DNA of 50,580 bases from Lentisphaerota bacterium (GCA_015061885.1 SUVS01000018.1:1-50580), one strand, 5' to 3'. Positions 8,164-16,188 are shown, counted from the first letter of the stretch. Translations and numbers: made by a program. Notes: generated by a model from the sequence alone, not told the origin.

Positions 8164-9171
8164 ATGAATATTGAATGGGACAAGCTCGGTTTTGAATTTA
8201 TGCCGACCCGGTCGAATGTGCGTGCCAGTTTCAAAGACGGCAAGTGGAGTGAACTCAAACTTTTCAACACCTACGATATAACCATGTCGGTAGCCGCCAA
8301 CTGCATGCACTACGGTCAGGCGATTTTTGAAGGCATGAAGGCTTTCCGCATGAAGGACGGCCGTATCGGTGTGTTCCGCCCCCAGATGAACGCCAAACGC
8401 TTCAACAGCAGTGCTGAACGCATCCTTATGGAAACTTTGCCCGAAGAGATGTTTCTGGAAGCTATCAAGATGGTGGTCAAAGATAATGCCGACTACATTC
8501 CGCCCTACGGCACTGATGGTTCGCTTTACATCCGTCCGGTCATGTTCGGTACTTCTTCGCAGATCGGTGTTTCGCCGAGCTTTGATTATGAATTTGTGAT
8601 GATGGTCATGCCCGCCGGACCTTACTACAAAGGCGGCATCAAGCCGGTGGATGCTTTGATTTTTGATGAACTTGACCGTGCGGCACCGCATGGCACCGGC
8701 AATATCAAGTGTGCCGGCAATTATGCGGCAAGTCTGTATTCCAGCAAAATGGCGAAAAAAGCCGGCTGTCCGGTGGCACTTTTCCTTGACCCCGCCACGC
8801 ATGAATACATCGACGAATTCGGTACCAGCAACTTCTTCGGTATCACCAAAGACGGCAAATATGTCACCCCCGAATCGCCGTCGGTGCTGCCCAGCGTGAC
8901 CAATGATTCGCTTTTGACTCTGGCACAGGATCTGGGTATTGAAGTTGAACGCCGCAAGATCCACAAGTCTGAACTGGCAGATTTTGCCGAAGTCGGTGCT
9001 TGCGGTACGGCAGTGGTCATTACGCCGATCCATCACATTTATTACAAGGATCAGGTCTTTACCTACGGCGACAATATCGGCGAAGTCAGCAGCAAGCTCT
9101 ACTATGGCTTGAAAGCTATCCAGTACGGCGAAGCCGAAGACAAGCACAACTGGATGTTTATTGTTGACTGA
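8164..9171 (+). CDS. ilvE: Branched-chain amino acid aminotransferase (class IV)
   Basis: A 335-residue fold-type IV PLP enzyme, the last step of valine, leucine and isoleucine synthesis. It resembles the BCAT type II branch: MHYGQAIFEGMKAF near the N-terminus, SLYIRP, the PLP lysine at about residue 182 in NIKCAGNYAAS, and EFGTSNFFGI. The start follows GAGGTGAT at good spacing. It leads an eight-gene operon that mixes branched-chain amino acid, pantothenate and histidine functions; the link to panC is logical because pantoate derives from 2-ketoisovalerate, the valine precursor this enzyme interconverts. Confidence 0.9.
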   Translation: MNIEWDKLGFEFMPTRSNVRASFKDGKWSELKLFNTYDITMSVAANCMHYGQAIFEGMKAFRMKDGRIGVFRPQMNAKRFNSSAERILMETLPEEMFLEAIKMVVKDNADYIPPYGTDGSLYIRPVMFGTSSQIGVSPSFDYEFVMMVMPAGPYYKGGIKPVDALIFDELDRAAPHGTGNIKCAGNYAASLYSSKMAKKAGCPVALFLDPATHEYIDEFGTSNFFGITKDGKYVTPESPSVLPSVTNDSLLTLAQDLGIEVERRKIHKSELADFAEVGACGTAVVITPIHHIYYKDQVFTYGDNIGEVSSKLYYGLKAIQYGEAEDKHNWMFIVD

Positions 9172-9191
9172 AAAAATATCAGAGGCATAAG

Positions 9192-10037
9192 ATGAAGATT
9201 TTTCATGAGCCGAAGGAATTGCAGGAATATGCTTTGAACTGCAAACGCTCCGGAAAGCGTATCGCTTTAGTGCCGACCATGGGGTTTCTCCATGCCGGAC
9301 ATGCTTCGCTTATTGACATAGCCAAATCGCGGGGCGACGAAGTCATTGTTTCGATTTTCGTAAATCCCACGCAGTTTGCCCCCAATGAGGATCTGGATAA
9401 ATATCCGAGGGATTTTGAAAACGACTGCAAACTCTGCGAAGCTCATGGAGCCACGGCAGTTTTTGCCCCGGCTCCGGATGCTATGTACGCTCCCGACCGC
9501 TCGATCTGGGTGGACGAAACGGTTTTGTCCAAAGTTCTGTGCGGCAAAAGCCGCCCCATCCATTTCCGGGGCGTGCTTACGGTGGTGAGCAAGCTCTTTA
9601 ATCTGGCGTTGCCGGATGTGGCGGTTTTCGGTAAAAAAGATGCCCAGCAGGCGATCATTATCAAACGCATGGTGCGGGATCTGGATTTCCCGGTGGAAAT
9701 CGTTCTCGGCGATCTTATCCGCGATACGGACAATGTGGCAATGAGTTCCCGCAACCGCTATCTTACTGAAGATGAAAGAGTGCGTGCAAGAAGCATTTCG
9801 CAATCGGTCTTTGCTGCCGAAGCCAAACTCAAAAGTGAGGGCGTAAAGGTGGTCAGCGAAGTTATCGCCGACGCCGTAAAACGCATAAGCAATGCCGGCG
9901 GCGTGGTGGATTATGTGGAAGTCAGAGATGCCGATAATCTGGAAGAACCCACCAGCAACAGCAAAGAATTGCTCTTTGCCGTGGCGGCAGTATTCGGCAC
10001 CACAAGGCTTATTGATAACTGCTTTGTGAAATTGTAA
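9192..10037 (+). CDS. panC: Pantothenate synthetase
   Basis: Joins pantoate and beta-alanine using ATP, in cytoplasmic coenzyme A synthesis. The 281-residue length is typical. It has the nucleotidyltransferase HIGH-type motif in TMGFLHAGHASL (His34, His37), IFVNPTQFAPNEDLDKYPR, the FGKKDAQQ segment and the late SSRNRYL motif. GAGG lies 7 nt before the ATG. It sits 20 nt after ilvE and 15 nt before hisD. No panB or panD is in the window. Confidence 0.95.
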   Translation: MKIFHEPKELQEYALNCKRSGKRIALVPTMGFLHAGHASLIDIAKSRGDEVIVSIFVNPTQFAPNEDLDKYPRDFENDCKLCEAHGATAVFAPAPDAMYAPDRSIWVDETVLSKVLCGKSRPIHFRGVLTVVSKLFNLALPDVAVFGKKDAQQAIIIKRMVRDLDFPVEIVLGDLIRDTDNVAMSSRNRYLTEDERVRARSISQSVFAAEAKLKSEGVKVVSEVIADAVKRISNAGGVVDYVEVRDADNLEEPTSNSKELLFAVAAVFGTTRLIDNCFVKL

Positions 10038-10052
10038 AATAACAGGATAAAT

Positions 10053-11345
10053 ATGAAAGTTCTTGATTACCGCAAAAGTGATTTTGCTTCCGGCTTGGAG
10101 GTTATCTACAACCGTCCGAGCTACCCGGCAAGTATTGAAGACGCTGTGCGGAACATTGTCGATAATGTCCGTAAAGATGGCGACAGGGCTTTGCAGCGTT
10201 ATGCGTTGGAGTTCGACAAAGCCGAACTTACGCCCGACCAGTTCAAAGTCAGTGCCGACGAGATCGCCGCCGCTGAAAAATCGCTGGGAAAAGCTGAAAA
10301 ATCGGCAATCAGAAGTGCGTTGAAAAATGTTCAGACCTTTGCCAAACTGCGTATTCCCAAAGCGTGGAAAAAGGTTGTACGCAAAGGTGTTACGCTCGGC
10401 GAACAGTTTGTGCCCATGGAACGTATCGGCGTTTATATTCCCGGCGGGACTGCTCCGCTGGTTTCCACCGTTATTCACACGGCAGGTATAGCCAAAGCTG
10501 CCGGAGTCAAAGAGATCGTGGCAGTCACGCCGCCGGGTAAAGATGGTAAAGTCCATCCGGCAGTGCTGTATGCTATGAAAGTTGCGGGCGTTACCGAAAT
10601 TTACCGCCTCGGCGGTGTGTACGGCATTGCCGCTATGGCGTATGGTACGGAAACCGTGCCGAAGGTCGAAAAGATCGTCGGCCCCGGCAATGCGTATGTT
10701 ACTGCGGCCAAGAAACTGGTTTACGGAGCAGTGGCGATCGACATGGTTGCCGGCCCTTCGGAGATCATGATAATTGCCGACGAAACTGCCGACCCGGATA
10801 AAATCGCCGCCGATATGCTTTCGCAAGCCGAACACGGCAGCGGCCTGGAACAGGCTCTTACCGTTACCACCGACGAAAGTATGGTTGCAAAGATCGAACA
10901 GGCTCTTGCCGAACGCAAAGCCACTCTGCCGCGGATGGCAACGGTGGATAAAGTTCTGGATCAGGGCTCGTGGATAATCGTGGTCAAAGATATGGTTCAA
11001 GCCGCGGAAATCGCCGGTAAATATGCTCCCGAACACTTGGAAATCTGTTGTAAAGATGCCCGCAAAGTGGCTAAAACCATCAAAGCCGCCGGAGCGTTGT
11101 TTATCGGTCATTGGACGCCCGAACCGATCGGCGATTTCTGTGCCGGCCCCAGCCATGTATTGCCCACAGCGGGAAGTGCAAAGTTCTTTTCCGGCCTTAC
11201 AGTGGAAGGCTTTTTCCGGCGGATGAGTACAGTTGAATACACCGAAGAAGCTATTCAGAAAGAGATCCATATTGCCGAAAAGTTTGCCGAAATGGAAGGT
11301 TTGGCGGCTCATGGCAGAAGTGCCTCTTCCCGGCGGAGCAAGTAA
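10053..11345 (+). CDS. hisD: Histidinol dehydrogenase
   Basis: Catalyses the two-step NAD-dependent oxidation of histidinol to histidine, a zinc enzyme. At 430 residues it is full length. Typical motifs are YIPGGTAPLVSTV, GVYGIAAMAYGTETV, KIVGPGNAYV, AGPSEIMIIAD, and the zinc/catalytic SQAEHGSG (near residue 257), with HLEICCKDA and GPSHVLPT later. No other his genes are nearby, so the histidine pathway is scattered in this genome. It is followed after 3 nt by the DUF486 gene. Confidence 0.95.
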   Translation: MKVLDYRKSDFASGLEVIYNRPSYPASIEDAVRNIVDNVRKDGDRALQRYALEFDKAELTPDQFKVSADEIAAAEKSLGKAEKSAIRSALKNVQTFAKLRIPKAWKKVVRKGVTLGEQFVPMERIGVYIPGGTAPLVSTVIHTAGIAKAAGVKEIVAVTPPGKDGKVHPAVLYAMKVAGVTEIYRLGGVYGIAAMAYGTETVPKVEKIVGPGNAYVTAAKKLVYGAVAIDMVAGPSEIMIIADETADPDKIAADMLSQAEHGSGLEQALTVTTDESMVAKIEQALAERKATLPRMATVDKVLDQGSWIIVVKDMVQAAEIAGKYAPEHLEICCKDARKVAKTIKAAGALFIGHWTPEPIGDFCAGPSHVLPTAGSAKFFSGLTVEGFFRRMSTVEYTEEAIQKEIHIAEKFAEMEGLAAHGRSASSRRSK

Positions 11346-11348
11346 AAA

Positions 11349-11723
11349 ATGAATCAGTTCTGGCAGTATCTTACCGCTCCGATCGTGCGGGTGGTCGTGT
11401 TGCTGATTTGCAGCAATGTATTTATGACTTTTGCCTGGTACGGGCATTTGAAAAACCTTGCCAACAAGCCGTGGTATATTGCCGCATTGGTCAGTTGGGG
11501 GATAGCTCTTTTTGAATATCTTTTGCAAGTGCCGGCGAACCGCCTCGGTCATGCGGGCGGGGTGACGCTCGCCCAGCTAAAGATCATGCAGGAAGTTATC
11601 ACCTTGAGCGTGTTTGTGCCGTTTGCTCTTATTTATATGAACGAAAGTCTGCGGTGGAATCATATTGCCGCCGGGGTGTGTCTGGTGCTGGCAGTGGTGT
11701 TTGTTTTTGCATTTGGTAAATAA
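11349..11723 (+). CDS. DUF486 (DMT-like) small membrane protein
   Basis: A 124-residue protein with about four hydrophobic segments and the family hallmark VLLICSNVFMTFAWYGHLKN near residue 25, then ALFEYLLQVPANRLGHAGG and TLSVFVPFALIYMNESLRWNHIAAGVCL. DUF486 proteins are related to drug/metabolite transporters of the EamA/SMR type; no substrate is established. It starts 3 nt after hisD, so it is probably translated by coupling. Confidence 0.85.
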   Translation: MNQFWQYLTAPIVRVVVLLICSNVFMTFAWYGHLKNLANKPWYIAALVSWGIALFEYLLQVPANRLGHAGGVTLAQLKIMQEVITLSVFVPFALIYMNESLRWNHIAAGVCLVLAVVFVFAFGK

Positions 11724-11738
11724 AGGGTTTGGGGGTTT

Positions 11739-13007
11739 ATGGATTTAGCGGAGTTCAGAAATTTTTACAATTTCGATGATGAAACGCAGGATTTTATTGT
11801 AAAATTCGGTTTCAACGAAATAGCTGACCGTCTGGAAGATATTCCGGAGAGTTTGAGCGATGAATATATCCTCAATGCCTTGAGCAAACTCCGGAAAAAA
11901 GCAGATGCGTCGCAAATCCTTGCCGCCGCTGACGAAGTTCGCGGAAACCGTTTTCTGCGTGCCAATTACAATTATCTCTGTCATTATTGGCTGGAACGCT
12001 CCGATACGCTGTTGTACGGCTTCAAGCTGCCGCAGTTTGAAGAGGCTGCCGAAGGTTCTGAACATGCCGGGATTTACAATCTGCTGGCAGTCTTTGCCGC
12101 ATTTGAATATGTGGAAAAAACTTACCGCAGACTTGGTCTGCCCGATGATATAGCACAGGATACCTTGCAGTACACCACCGGAGCAATTATGGAATACGCT
12201 TCCGGCAATGACGGTAAGCTCGGTATAAATGGCCGCAAACTGCACTGGTTCCGCTTTTATATCGAAGGCAAACTCTTCCGCATCGGCAGATTGGAGTATA
12301 TGATCCAGGACCCGCTGTCCTACCTGCCGGTGGTTTACCGCCGCAATTCCGACGGCAAAGTGATCGCACTCTGCCGCAACGGCTGGGTGGTGCGTAAAGA
12401 TGGCTTGCTGCCGTTCCCGGAAGACCCGGCAGACGAATGTGTAACTGTTACGCTTGAACAGACGGACGATACTGTGTGCGGTACAGTCATCAATCCGGCG
12501 GGATTTGTGGAACTTGACCGCCGGATAACGCTCAAACTTGATGAATATACTCCGCTGTGGAACATGTGGGATCTGGTTCCGGGTATCCACATCCCCGGCG
12601 GCGGCGGCATGAAAAGGGTTTTGATTGAAGATTCTTTACGGAAAGCCAGAGATTTTTTCCCGAAATATTTCAAGCGGCGTGTGGCAGGATTTTCCTGTTT
12701 TTCCTGGATTTTCAACCCGGATTTTGAAGAAGAACTGCCCAATTCCAATCTGGCGGACTTTATGCGTGAAGTTTATCTCTTTCCCTTCAAAAGCGTGGGC
12801 GTTGAAGGTTTGCAGTTTGTTTTCGGCAAAAGTTCAAAAGATTGGAGCGATTTCCCTGCCGACAACAGTTTGCGGCTGGCATTTCACCGTATCCGCGAAG
12901 CGGGCAAACGCCTGAAAGCCGGCGGCATGTTCATAGACGCTGAAAGTATCGACAAATTCGGTACCCAGACATACCGCCGTGATTATGCGGCATTTGATGA
13001 ACTTTGA
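11739..13007 (+). CDS. Acyltransferase-like protein (NAT_N / GNAT_C domain type)
   Basis: A 422-residue cytoplasmic protein. The overall pattern recalls the two-domain proteins annotated as an N-acyltransferase N-terminal domain plus a GNAT-like C-terminal domain: HWFRFYIEGKLFRIGRLEYM in the middle, then a segment with LVPGIHIPGGGGM, SCFSWIFNPDFEEELPNSNLADF and FPFKSVG. Members of this family have no firmly established function, and the acetyl-CoA site is not obvious here. A GGGGG ribosome site precedes ATG 11739. It is in the ilvE operon, between DUF486 and an HNH nuclease gene. The family assignment is from memory of the pattern. Confidence 0.6.
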   Translation: MDLAEFRNFYNFDDETQDFIVKFGFNEIADRLEDIPESLSDEYILNALSKLRKKADASQILAAADEVRGNRFLRANYNYLCHYWLERSDTLLYGFKLPQFEEAAEGSEHAGIYNLLAVFAAFEYVEKTYRRLGLPDDIAQDTLQYTTGAIMEYASGNDGKLGINGRKLHWFRFYIEGKLFRIGRLEYMIQDPLSYLPVVYRRNSDGKVIALCRNGWVVRKDGLLPFPEDPADECVTVTLEQTDDTVCGTVINPAGFVELDRRITLKLDEYTPLWNMWDLVPGIHIPGGGGMKRVLIEDSLRKARDFFPKYFKRRVAGFSCFSWIFNPDFEEELPNSNLADFMREVYLFPFKSVGVEGLQFVFGKSSKDWSDFPADNSLRLAFHRIREAGKRLKAGGMFIDAESIDKFGTQTYRRDYAAFDEL

Positions 13008-13025
13008 AAAGAGTGAATATTATTT

Positions 13026-13352
13026 ATGAATGATTGGCTCGATATACAAAGTGATCCCGTCCACACTAAACGCGAACGGGAAAAAGCCCGCGAATTGCGG
13101 AATTCCGACTGGTGGAAAAACCTTCTGGCACAAGGCATCTGCCACTATTGTCAGGGACATTTTGCACCGGAAGAATTGACAATGGATCATATTGTGCCGG
13201 TTGCCCGGGGCGGCAAATCCACGCGGGGAAATATCGTAGCTTGTTGCAAAGAGTGCAACAACCGGAAAAAATATCTGACCCCGGCAGAAATGATAATGTT
13301 TGAGCTGGAAGCCAAAGAAAAAGCAGCTCAAAAAGCAGCAGCAGAAGAATAG
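13026..13352 (+). CDS. Small HNH endonuclease
   Basis: A 108-residue protein with a complete HNH nuclease core: CHYC (about residue 41), MDHIVPVARGGK with the catalytic His, and NIVACCKECNNRK carrying the second CxxC pair and the Asn/Lys region. The C-terminus is a Lys/Ala/Glu helix. Small free-standing HNH proteins include restriction, intron-homing and repair-type nucleases; no mobile element is adjacent. It sits in an operon just ahead of an RdgC-like gene, which suggests a DNA-maintenance role more than defence. Confidence 0.75.
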   Translation: MNDWLDIQSDPVHTKREREKARELRNSDWWKNLLAQGICHYCQGHFAPEELTMDHIVPVARGGKSTRGNIVACCKECNNRKKYLTPAEMIMFELEAKEKAAQKAAAEE

Positions 13353-13362
13353 GAGTATTATT

Positions 13363-14454
13363 ATGCCTTTTGAACGCGGTGGTGTAACCGTAACCACTTT
13401 TAAATTGAACGCACCGTGGCCGGAAGATGCGGTGGAACTTTTCAACGCATACCGTGCCGGAACTCTTGACAGTGTAAAAGATGATGTGCAGGTGGGCTGG
13501 ACGACCGGCAGATGCCTTCTGGACAGCAACCTCGACGAAAACAGTGTGATTTCCGGCAGCTGCTGGTATTTGAATTTACGCAGGGCCGAACGCAAGATCC
13601 CTTCATCGCTCCTGAACGCCATCTGCAAACGCGAAGAACTCGTTTACATGCGTGCCAACGAATTGGACTTTGTGCCGTCGAAGGTAAAAAAAGAGATCAA
13701 AGCCGAAGCGATGGAACAGTATCTTATGAAGATGCCGCCCGCGATTTCAGCAACCCCGATGGTCTATGACCCGGCGGCAAAACTGCTTTATCTCGGAACG
13801 GCTTCGACCAAACAGATCGAAGATTTCATCGGGTTTTTCTATCAGACCCTGACCGTTGAACCCTTGCAGATAACGCCCGGAACATTGCTCAATGATGAAT
13901 TCGGCAAGCTGGAAACCGATCTGCCGATACTTTCGCTGACCGATGAAGAGTGCGACGAAATGACTCCGGGGCGGGATTTCCTGACTTATCTGTGGTATTT
14001 AAGCGAAACCGGTGCGGTAACTATTGAACATCCGCAATACGGCGAATTTGATATTATGGTCGAAGGCCCGCTGGTCTTCGCTTCCGGCGACCTGGCAAAA
14101 GGTTCCGGCGAAACGGCGGTGAAAAAGGGTGATCTTCCCCAGCAGAGTGCCGAAGCCAAAGCGGCACTTGCCGTCGGCAAAAAACTCAAAAAAGCCAAAG
14201 TTACCCTGACTCGCGGCGAAGACATCTGGAGCGGAACTTTTGATGCAGATAAGTTTGTTATAAGTTCGTTGAATCTGCCTGAAGGCGAAGAACTTGAACC
14301 GGACAGCCGTTTTGCCGAGCGTATGCAGAATATACTGGTTTTCAACGAAGCATGGGCATTGTGTTTCAAACTTTACGCCGAAAGCATGTTCAGCAAATTT
14401 GAAGAAACCTCCAAAGCCCTCAAAGACTGGGCTCAAAACCGCAATTCACTGTAA
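13363..14454 (+). CDS. RdgC-like recombination-associated protein
   Basis: A 363-residue protein resembling RdgC in order: GWTTGRCLLDSN, a YLNLRRAERKIPSSLLN strand-helix, a Lys/Glu segment KVKKEIKAEAMEQYLMKMPP, SATPMVYDPAAKLLYLGTASTKQIEDFIGFF, then FLTYLWYLSETG. RdgC forms a ring on double-stranded DNA and restrains RecA. This protein is about 60 residues longer than the E. coli form. The start at 13363 (MPFERGG) has ATAGGAG upstream; the frame is open further back only through the HNH gene. No recA gene is nearby. The homology is moderate. Confidence 0.6.
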   Translation: MPFERGGVTVTTFKLNAPWPEDAVELFNAYRAGTLDSVKDDVQVGWTTGRCLLDSNLDENSVISGSCWYLNLRRAERKIPSSLLNAICKREELVYMRANELDFVPSKVKKEIKAEAMEQYLMKMPPAISATPMVYDPAAKLLYLGTASTKQIEDFIGFFYQTLTVEPLQITPGTLLNDEFGKLETDLPILSLTDEECDEMTPGRDFLTYLWYLSETGAVTIEHPQYGEFDIMVEGPLVFASGDLAKGSGETAVKKGDLPQQSAEAKAALAVGKKLKKAKVTLTRGEDIWSGTFDADKFVISSLNLPEGEELEPDSRFAERMQNILVFNEAWALCFKLYAESMFSKFEETSKALKDWAQNRNSL

Positions 14455-14473
14455 TTTCAGAAAGGTATGGATC

Positions 14474-15031
14474 ATGGATTTTCTGGAAGTAATGCGTAAA
14501 CGCCGCAGCTGCCGGGCGTTTGATCCCAATCGGCAGGTATCGCGGGAAGATTTGCTCAAAGTTGTGGAAGCCGGACGCCTTTCGCCCAGCGGATGCAATT
14601 CCCAGCCGTGGAAATTTGTAGTGATAGATTCGCCGGAAGCCAAAGCAAAACTTTGTGATGCGATCGTGTTTGAAAATGGTGTTACCGGGGCCCCGTGGCG
14701 GCATCAGGTGAGTGCGTTCATTCTTTTGGTGGAACAATATGCCAATGTTATGCAGTGCGTAGCCGATCATTACGGCAACACCCAGCGTTTTGCCCCCGGC
14801 GATATTGGTATGGCATGTATGAATATGTGCCATGAAGCCGATTCACTGGGCTTGGCAAGCTGTGTTATCGGCATGAACGATCAGGCCAAGCTCGAAAAAT
14901 ACTTCAATATTCCCGCCGGAAACGATGTGCGGCTGGTGCTGGCGATCGGCTATGCCGCAGATCCTGATGCAAAGGTAAACAAAGTACGCAAAAGTCTGGA
15001 AGAAGTCTGCTCTTTCAATAATTGGGAGTAA
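14474..15031 (+). CDS. Nitroreductase family flavoprotein
   Basis: A 185-residue FMN-dependent oxidoreductase of the nitroreductase fold. Motifs are MRKRRSCRAFDPNRQVSREDL, AGRLSPSGCNSQPWKFVV and DIGMACMNMCHEADSLGLASCVIG, with LAIGYAADP near the end. The physiological substrate cannot be told. ATG 14474 follows GAAAGG. It is the last gene of the ilvE operon and is followed within 10 nt by a strong terminator. It is related in family, but not closely similar, to the nitroreductase at 39088-39597. Confidence 0.85.
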   Translation: MDFLEVMRKRRSCRAFDPNRQVSREDLLKVVEAGRLSPSGCNSQPWKFVVIDSPEAKAKLCDAIVFENGVTGAPWRHQVSAFILLVEQYANVMQCVADHYGNTQRFAPGDIGMACMNMCHEADSLGLASCVIGMNDQAKLEKYFNIPAGNDVRLVLAIGYAADPDAKVNKVRKSLEEVCSFNNWE

Positions 15032-15039
15032 CCGCAACG

Positions 15040-15079
15040 CCGCATCGTATGCCGTATTCTCCGCATACGATGCGGTTTT
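15040..15079 (+). terminator. Terminator of the ilvE-to-nitroreductase operon
   Basis: A perfect 13-bp stem (CCGCATCGTATGC, 15040-15052, with 15063-15075) with a 10-nt loop is followed by TTTTGTT. It lies 9 nt past the nitroreductase stop codon. Confidence 0.9.
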
Positions 15080-15121
15080 GTTGCAAATACTTCCACCTAC
15101 GCCAAGGCTCCGGCGTGGCGA

Positions 15122-15320
15122 GCGGGCAATAGTGTTCGTGGGCGGCTGATGCCGCCGGATGCTGTTGGCTGGCACTACACTGCGTATTGCTTGCCGGGGT
15201 AGTGCGTCAAGTGGCTGTTGGCGGGCTTTGCCCGCCTTCCCATACTTTCCCATACTTTCCCATACCTATCGCGCGGCACACAGGTATTCGCCCTACTACA
15301 CCATACCGTACGCGTCAATG
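15122..15320 (+). repeat. Intergenic dispersed repeat, copy A
   Basis: This is the fullest copy of a modular repeat found at six or more places in the window. Its modules are GCGGGCAATAGTG, GTGGGCGGCTGATGCCGCC, GCGTATTGCTTGCCGG, GTGCGTCAAGTGGC, the palindrome GCGGGCTTTGCCCGC, three tandem 10-bp units TTCCCATACT (15238-15267) and GGCACACAGGTATTCGCCCT. Copy B at 42645-42831 is the same order in reverse orientation. Confidence 0.75.
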
Positions 15321-15339
15321 CATTGCTTCCCTCCCCAGT

Positions 15340-15461
15340 GTTGAGCAAAAGTGCGAGGAGATGTCGTGTTTTGCAAGGAGCGATCCGAGGGAGTGTACCT
15401 TTGTACATGACCGAGGTGAACGACGCTGCAAGGCACGAGATCTCCCGCAATTTTGCTCAAC
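15340..15461. repeat. 122-nt extragenic imperfect palindrome
   Basis: The ends GTTGAGCAAAAGTGCGAGGAG and CTCCCGCAATTTTGCTCAAC are near-complementary, and pairing continues inward (GTCGTGTTTTGCA with TGCAAGGCACGAG) to a GTAC-flanked tip. The whole would fold into one long hairpin. Its right end covers the last codon and stop of the minus-strand ybaK gene. It may act as a terminator for ybaK, a REP-like element or a structured RNA. Confidence 0.7.
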
Positions 15462-15933
15462 AAAGATCTGAAAAATCGGCGTTGACAAATCCTGCGAGGT
15501 CTTCGGGGCTTATTTCCAGATTCAAACCTACTTTTCCGCCCGAAACGAATATTTTATCAAAAAGGATCGCTGTTTCGTCAATAAACGTCGGGAACGGTTT
15601 TTTCATTCCGATGGGTGAACAGCCGCCGTGTATGTATCCGGTCAGCGGCAGGAGTTCTTTCTGCTTTATCATGGCAATGCTTTTGACTCCGGCGGTTTTA
15701 GCGGCTTTCTTCAGATTCAGACTGCCGGCGGCGGGAACGACGAACACAAAATGTTCTTTATCAGGGTTTTCGGCCACGAGGGTTTTGAAAACTCTATCTT
15801 CTTCCACGCCGAGTTTACGGGCGATCGACCGGGCGTCGATTTCGCCATCGGTTGTATCATATTCGTGGGCAGTAAAGGCTATGCCGGAGTTTTCCAGCAA
15901 TCTGATTGCATTGGTTTTAGAAGGGTTTGCCAT
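15457..15933 (-). CDS. ybaK: Cys-tRNA(Pro)/Cys-tRNA(Cys) deacylase, YbaK/EbsC family
   Basis: A 158-residue trans-editing enzyme that hydrolyses mischarged Cys-tRNA(Pro). It shows HEYDTTDGEIDARSIARKLGV, the conserved lysine at about residue 50 in VFKTLVAE, VVPAAGSLNLKKAAK, GYIHGGCSPIGMKKPFPTFID and VSGGKVGLNLEISPEDL, all typical of the family. It is transcribed alone. An extended -10 (TGC followed by TATATT, minus strand 15971-15976) may drive it. The stop codon is inside the end of a long palindrome. Confidence 0.92.
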   Translation of the reverse strand: MANPSKTNAIRLLENSGIAFTAHEYDTTDGEIDARSIARKLGVEEDRVFKTLVAENPDKEHFVFVVPAAGSLNLKKAAKTAGVKSIAMIKQKELLPLTGYIHGGCSPIGMKKPFPTFIDETAILFDKIFVSGGKVGLNLEISPEDLAGFVNADFSDLC

Positions 15934-16048
15934 GTTGTGTTTCTCCCGGAACAGTGATCTTTTCCGGCGTAATATAGCATAAAAAGACGGATTTGGGAAA
16001 AAAATTGAAAAAAAACCGTAAAACTTTAATAAAAAATGGTTTTTGCCC

Positions 16049-16078
16049 TTGATAGTTTGCCAAATTATTGTATATTAT
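16049..16078 (+). promoter_or_regulatory. Promoter of the nusA leader and operon
   Basis: TTGATA (16049-16054) is followed by overlapping -10 candidates TATATT (16071-16076, 16-nt spacer) and TATTAT (16073-16078, 18-nt spacer). Transcription would start near 16083, exactly where the complementary 5' arm of the leader RNA begins. Confidence 0.6.
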
Positions 16079-16082
16079 AGTG

Positions 16083-16188
16083 AAAGCGGATTTGTCTTTT
16101 TAAAGATACTGATGCTTTCCACAACATTGGCGTTAATGTAAAACGCGGGTATGTAAAGTGGGTTCGGATTACCGATCCGCTTTTTTTG
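16083..16188 (+). ncRNA. Structured leader or small RNA upstream of nusA, ending in a terminator-like hairpin
   Basis: About 105 nt between the promoter and a run of seven T residues. The first nine bases, AAAGCGGAT (16083-16091), are exactly complementary to ATCCGCTTT (16175-16183), the 3' side of the terminator. Alternative pairings exist: GAAAGC with GCTTTC (16082-16118), GCGTT with AACGC, and a local CGGAT/ATCCG terminator hairpin before the T-run. It could be a free small RNA with paired ends or an attenuator controlling nusA. It matches no RNA family I recognise; the GGTTCGGATTACC segment is T-arm-like, but no D or anticodon arm is present. Confidence 0.5.

Noticed and set aside
11739-13007. 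Glycosyl hydrolase or lipoprotein assignment for the 422-residue protein
   Set aside because: No signal peptide or catalytic motif is seen; the middle and C-terminal pattern fits the acyltransferase-like two-domain family better.
13026-13352. HNH gene as part of a homing element or restriction system
   Set aside because: No methyltransferase, intron, intein or phage gene is adjacent, and the flanking genes are continuous operon members.
15032-15456. Small genes within the repeat-rich gap after the nitroreductase
   Set aside because: Open frames there are short, arginine- and proline-rich, and coincide with palindromic repeats; no ribosome sites are suitably placed.
16083-16188. A tRNA-like gene before nusA (paired ends, GGTTCGGATTACC resembling a T-arm; E. 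coli has a tRNA in this place)
   Set aside because: No D-arm or anticodon stem can be drawn, the T-stem would have only three pairs, and no CCA or discriminator pattern is present.
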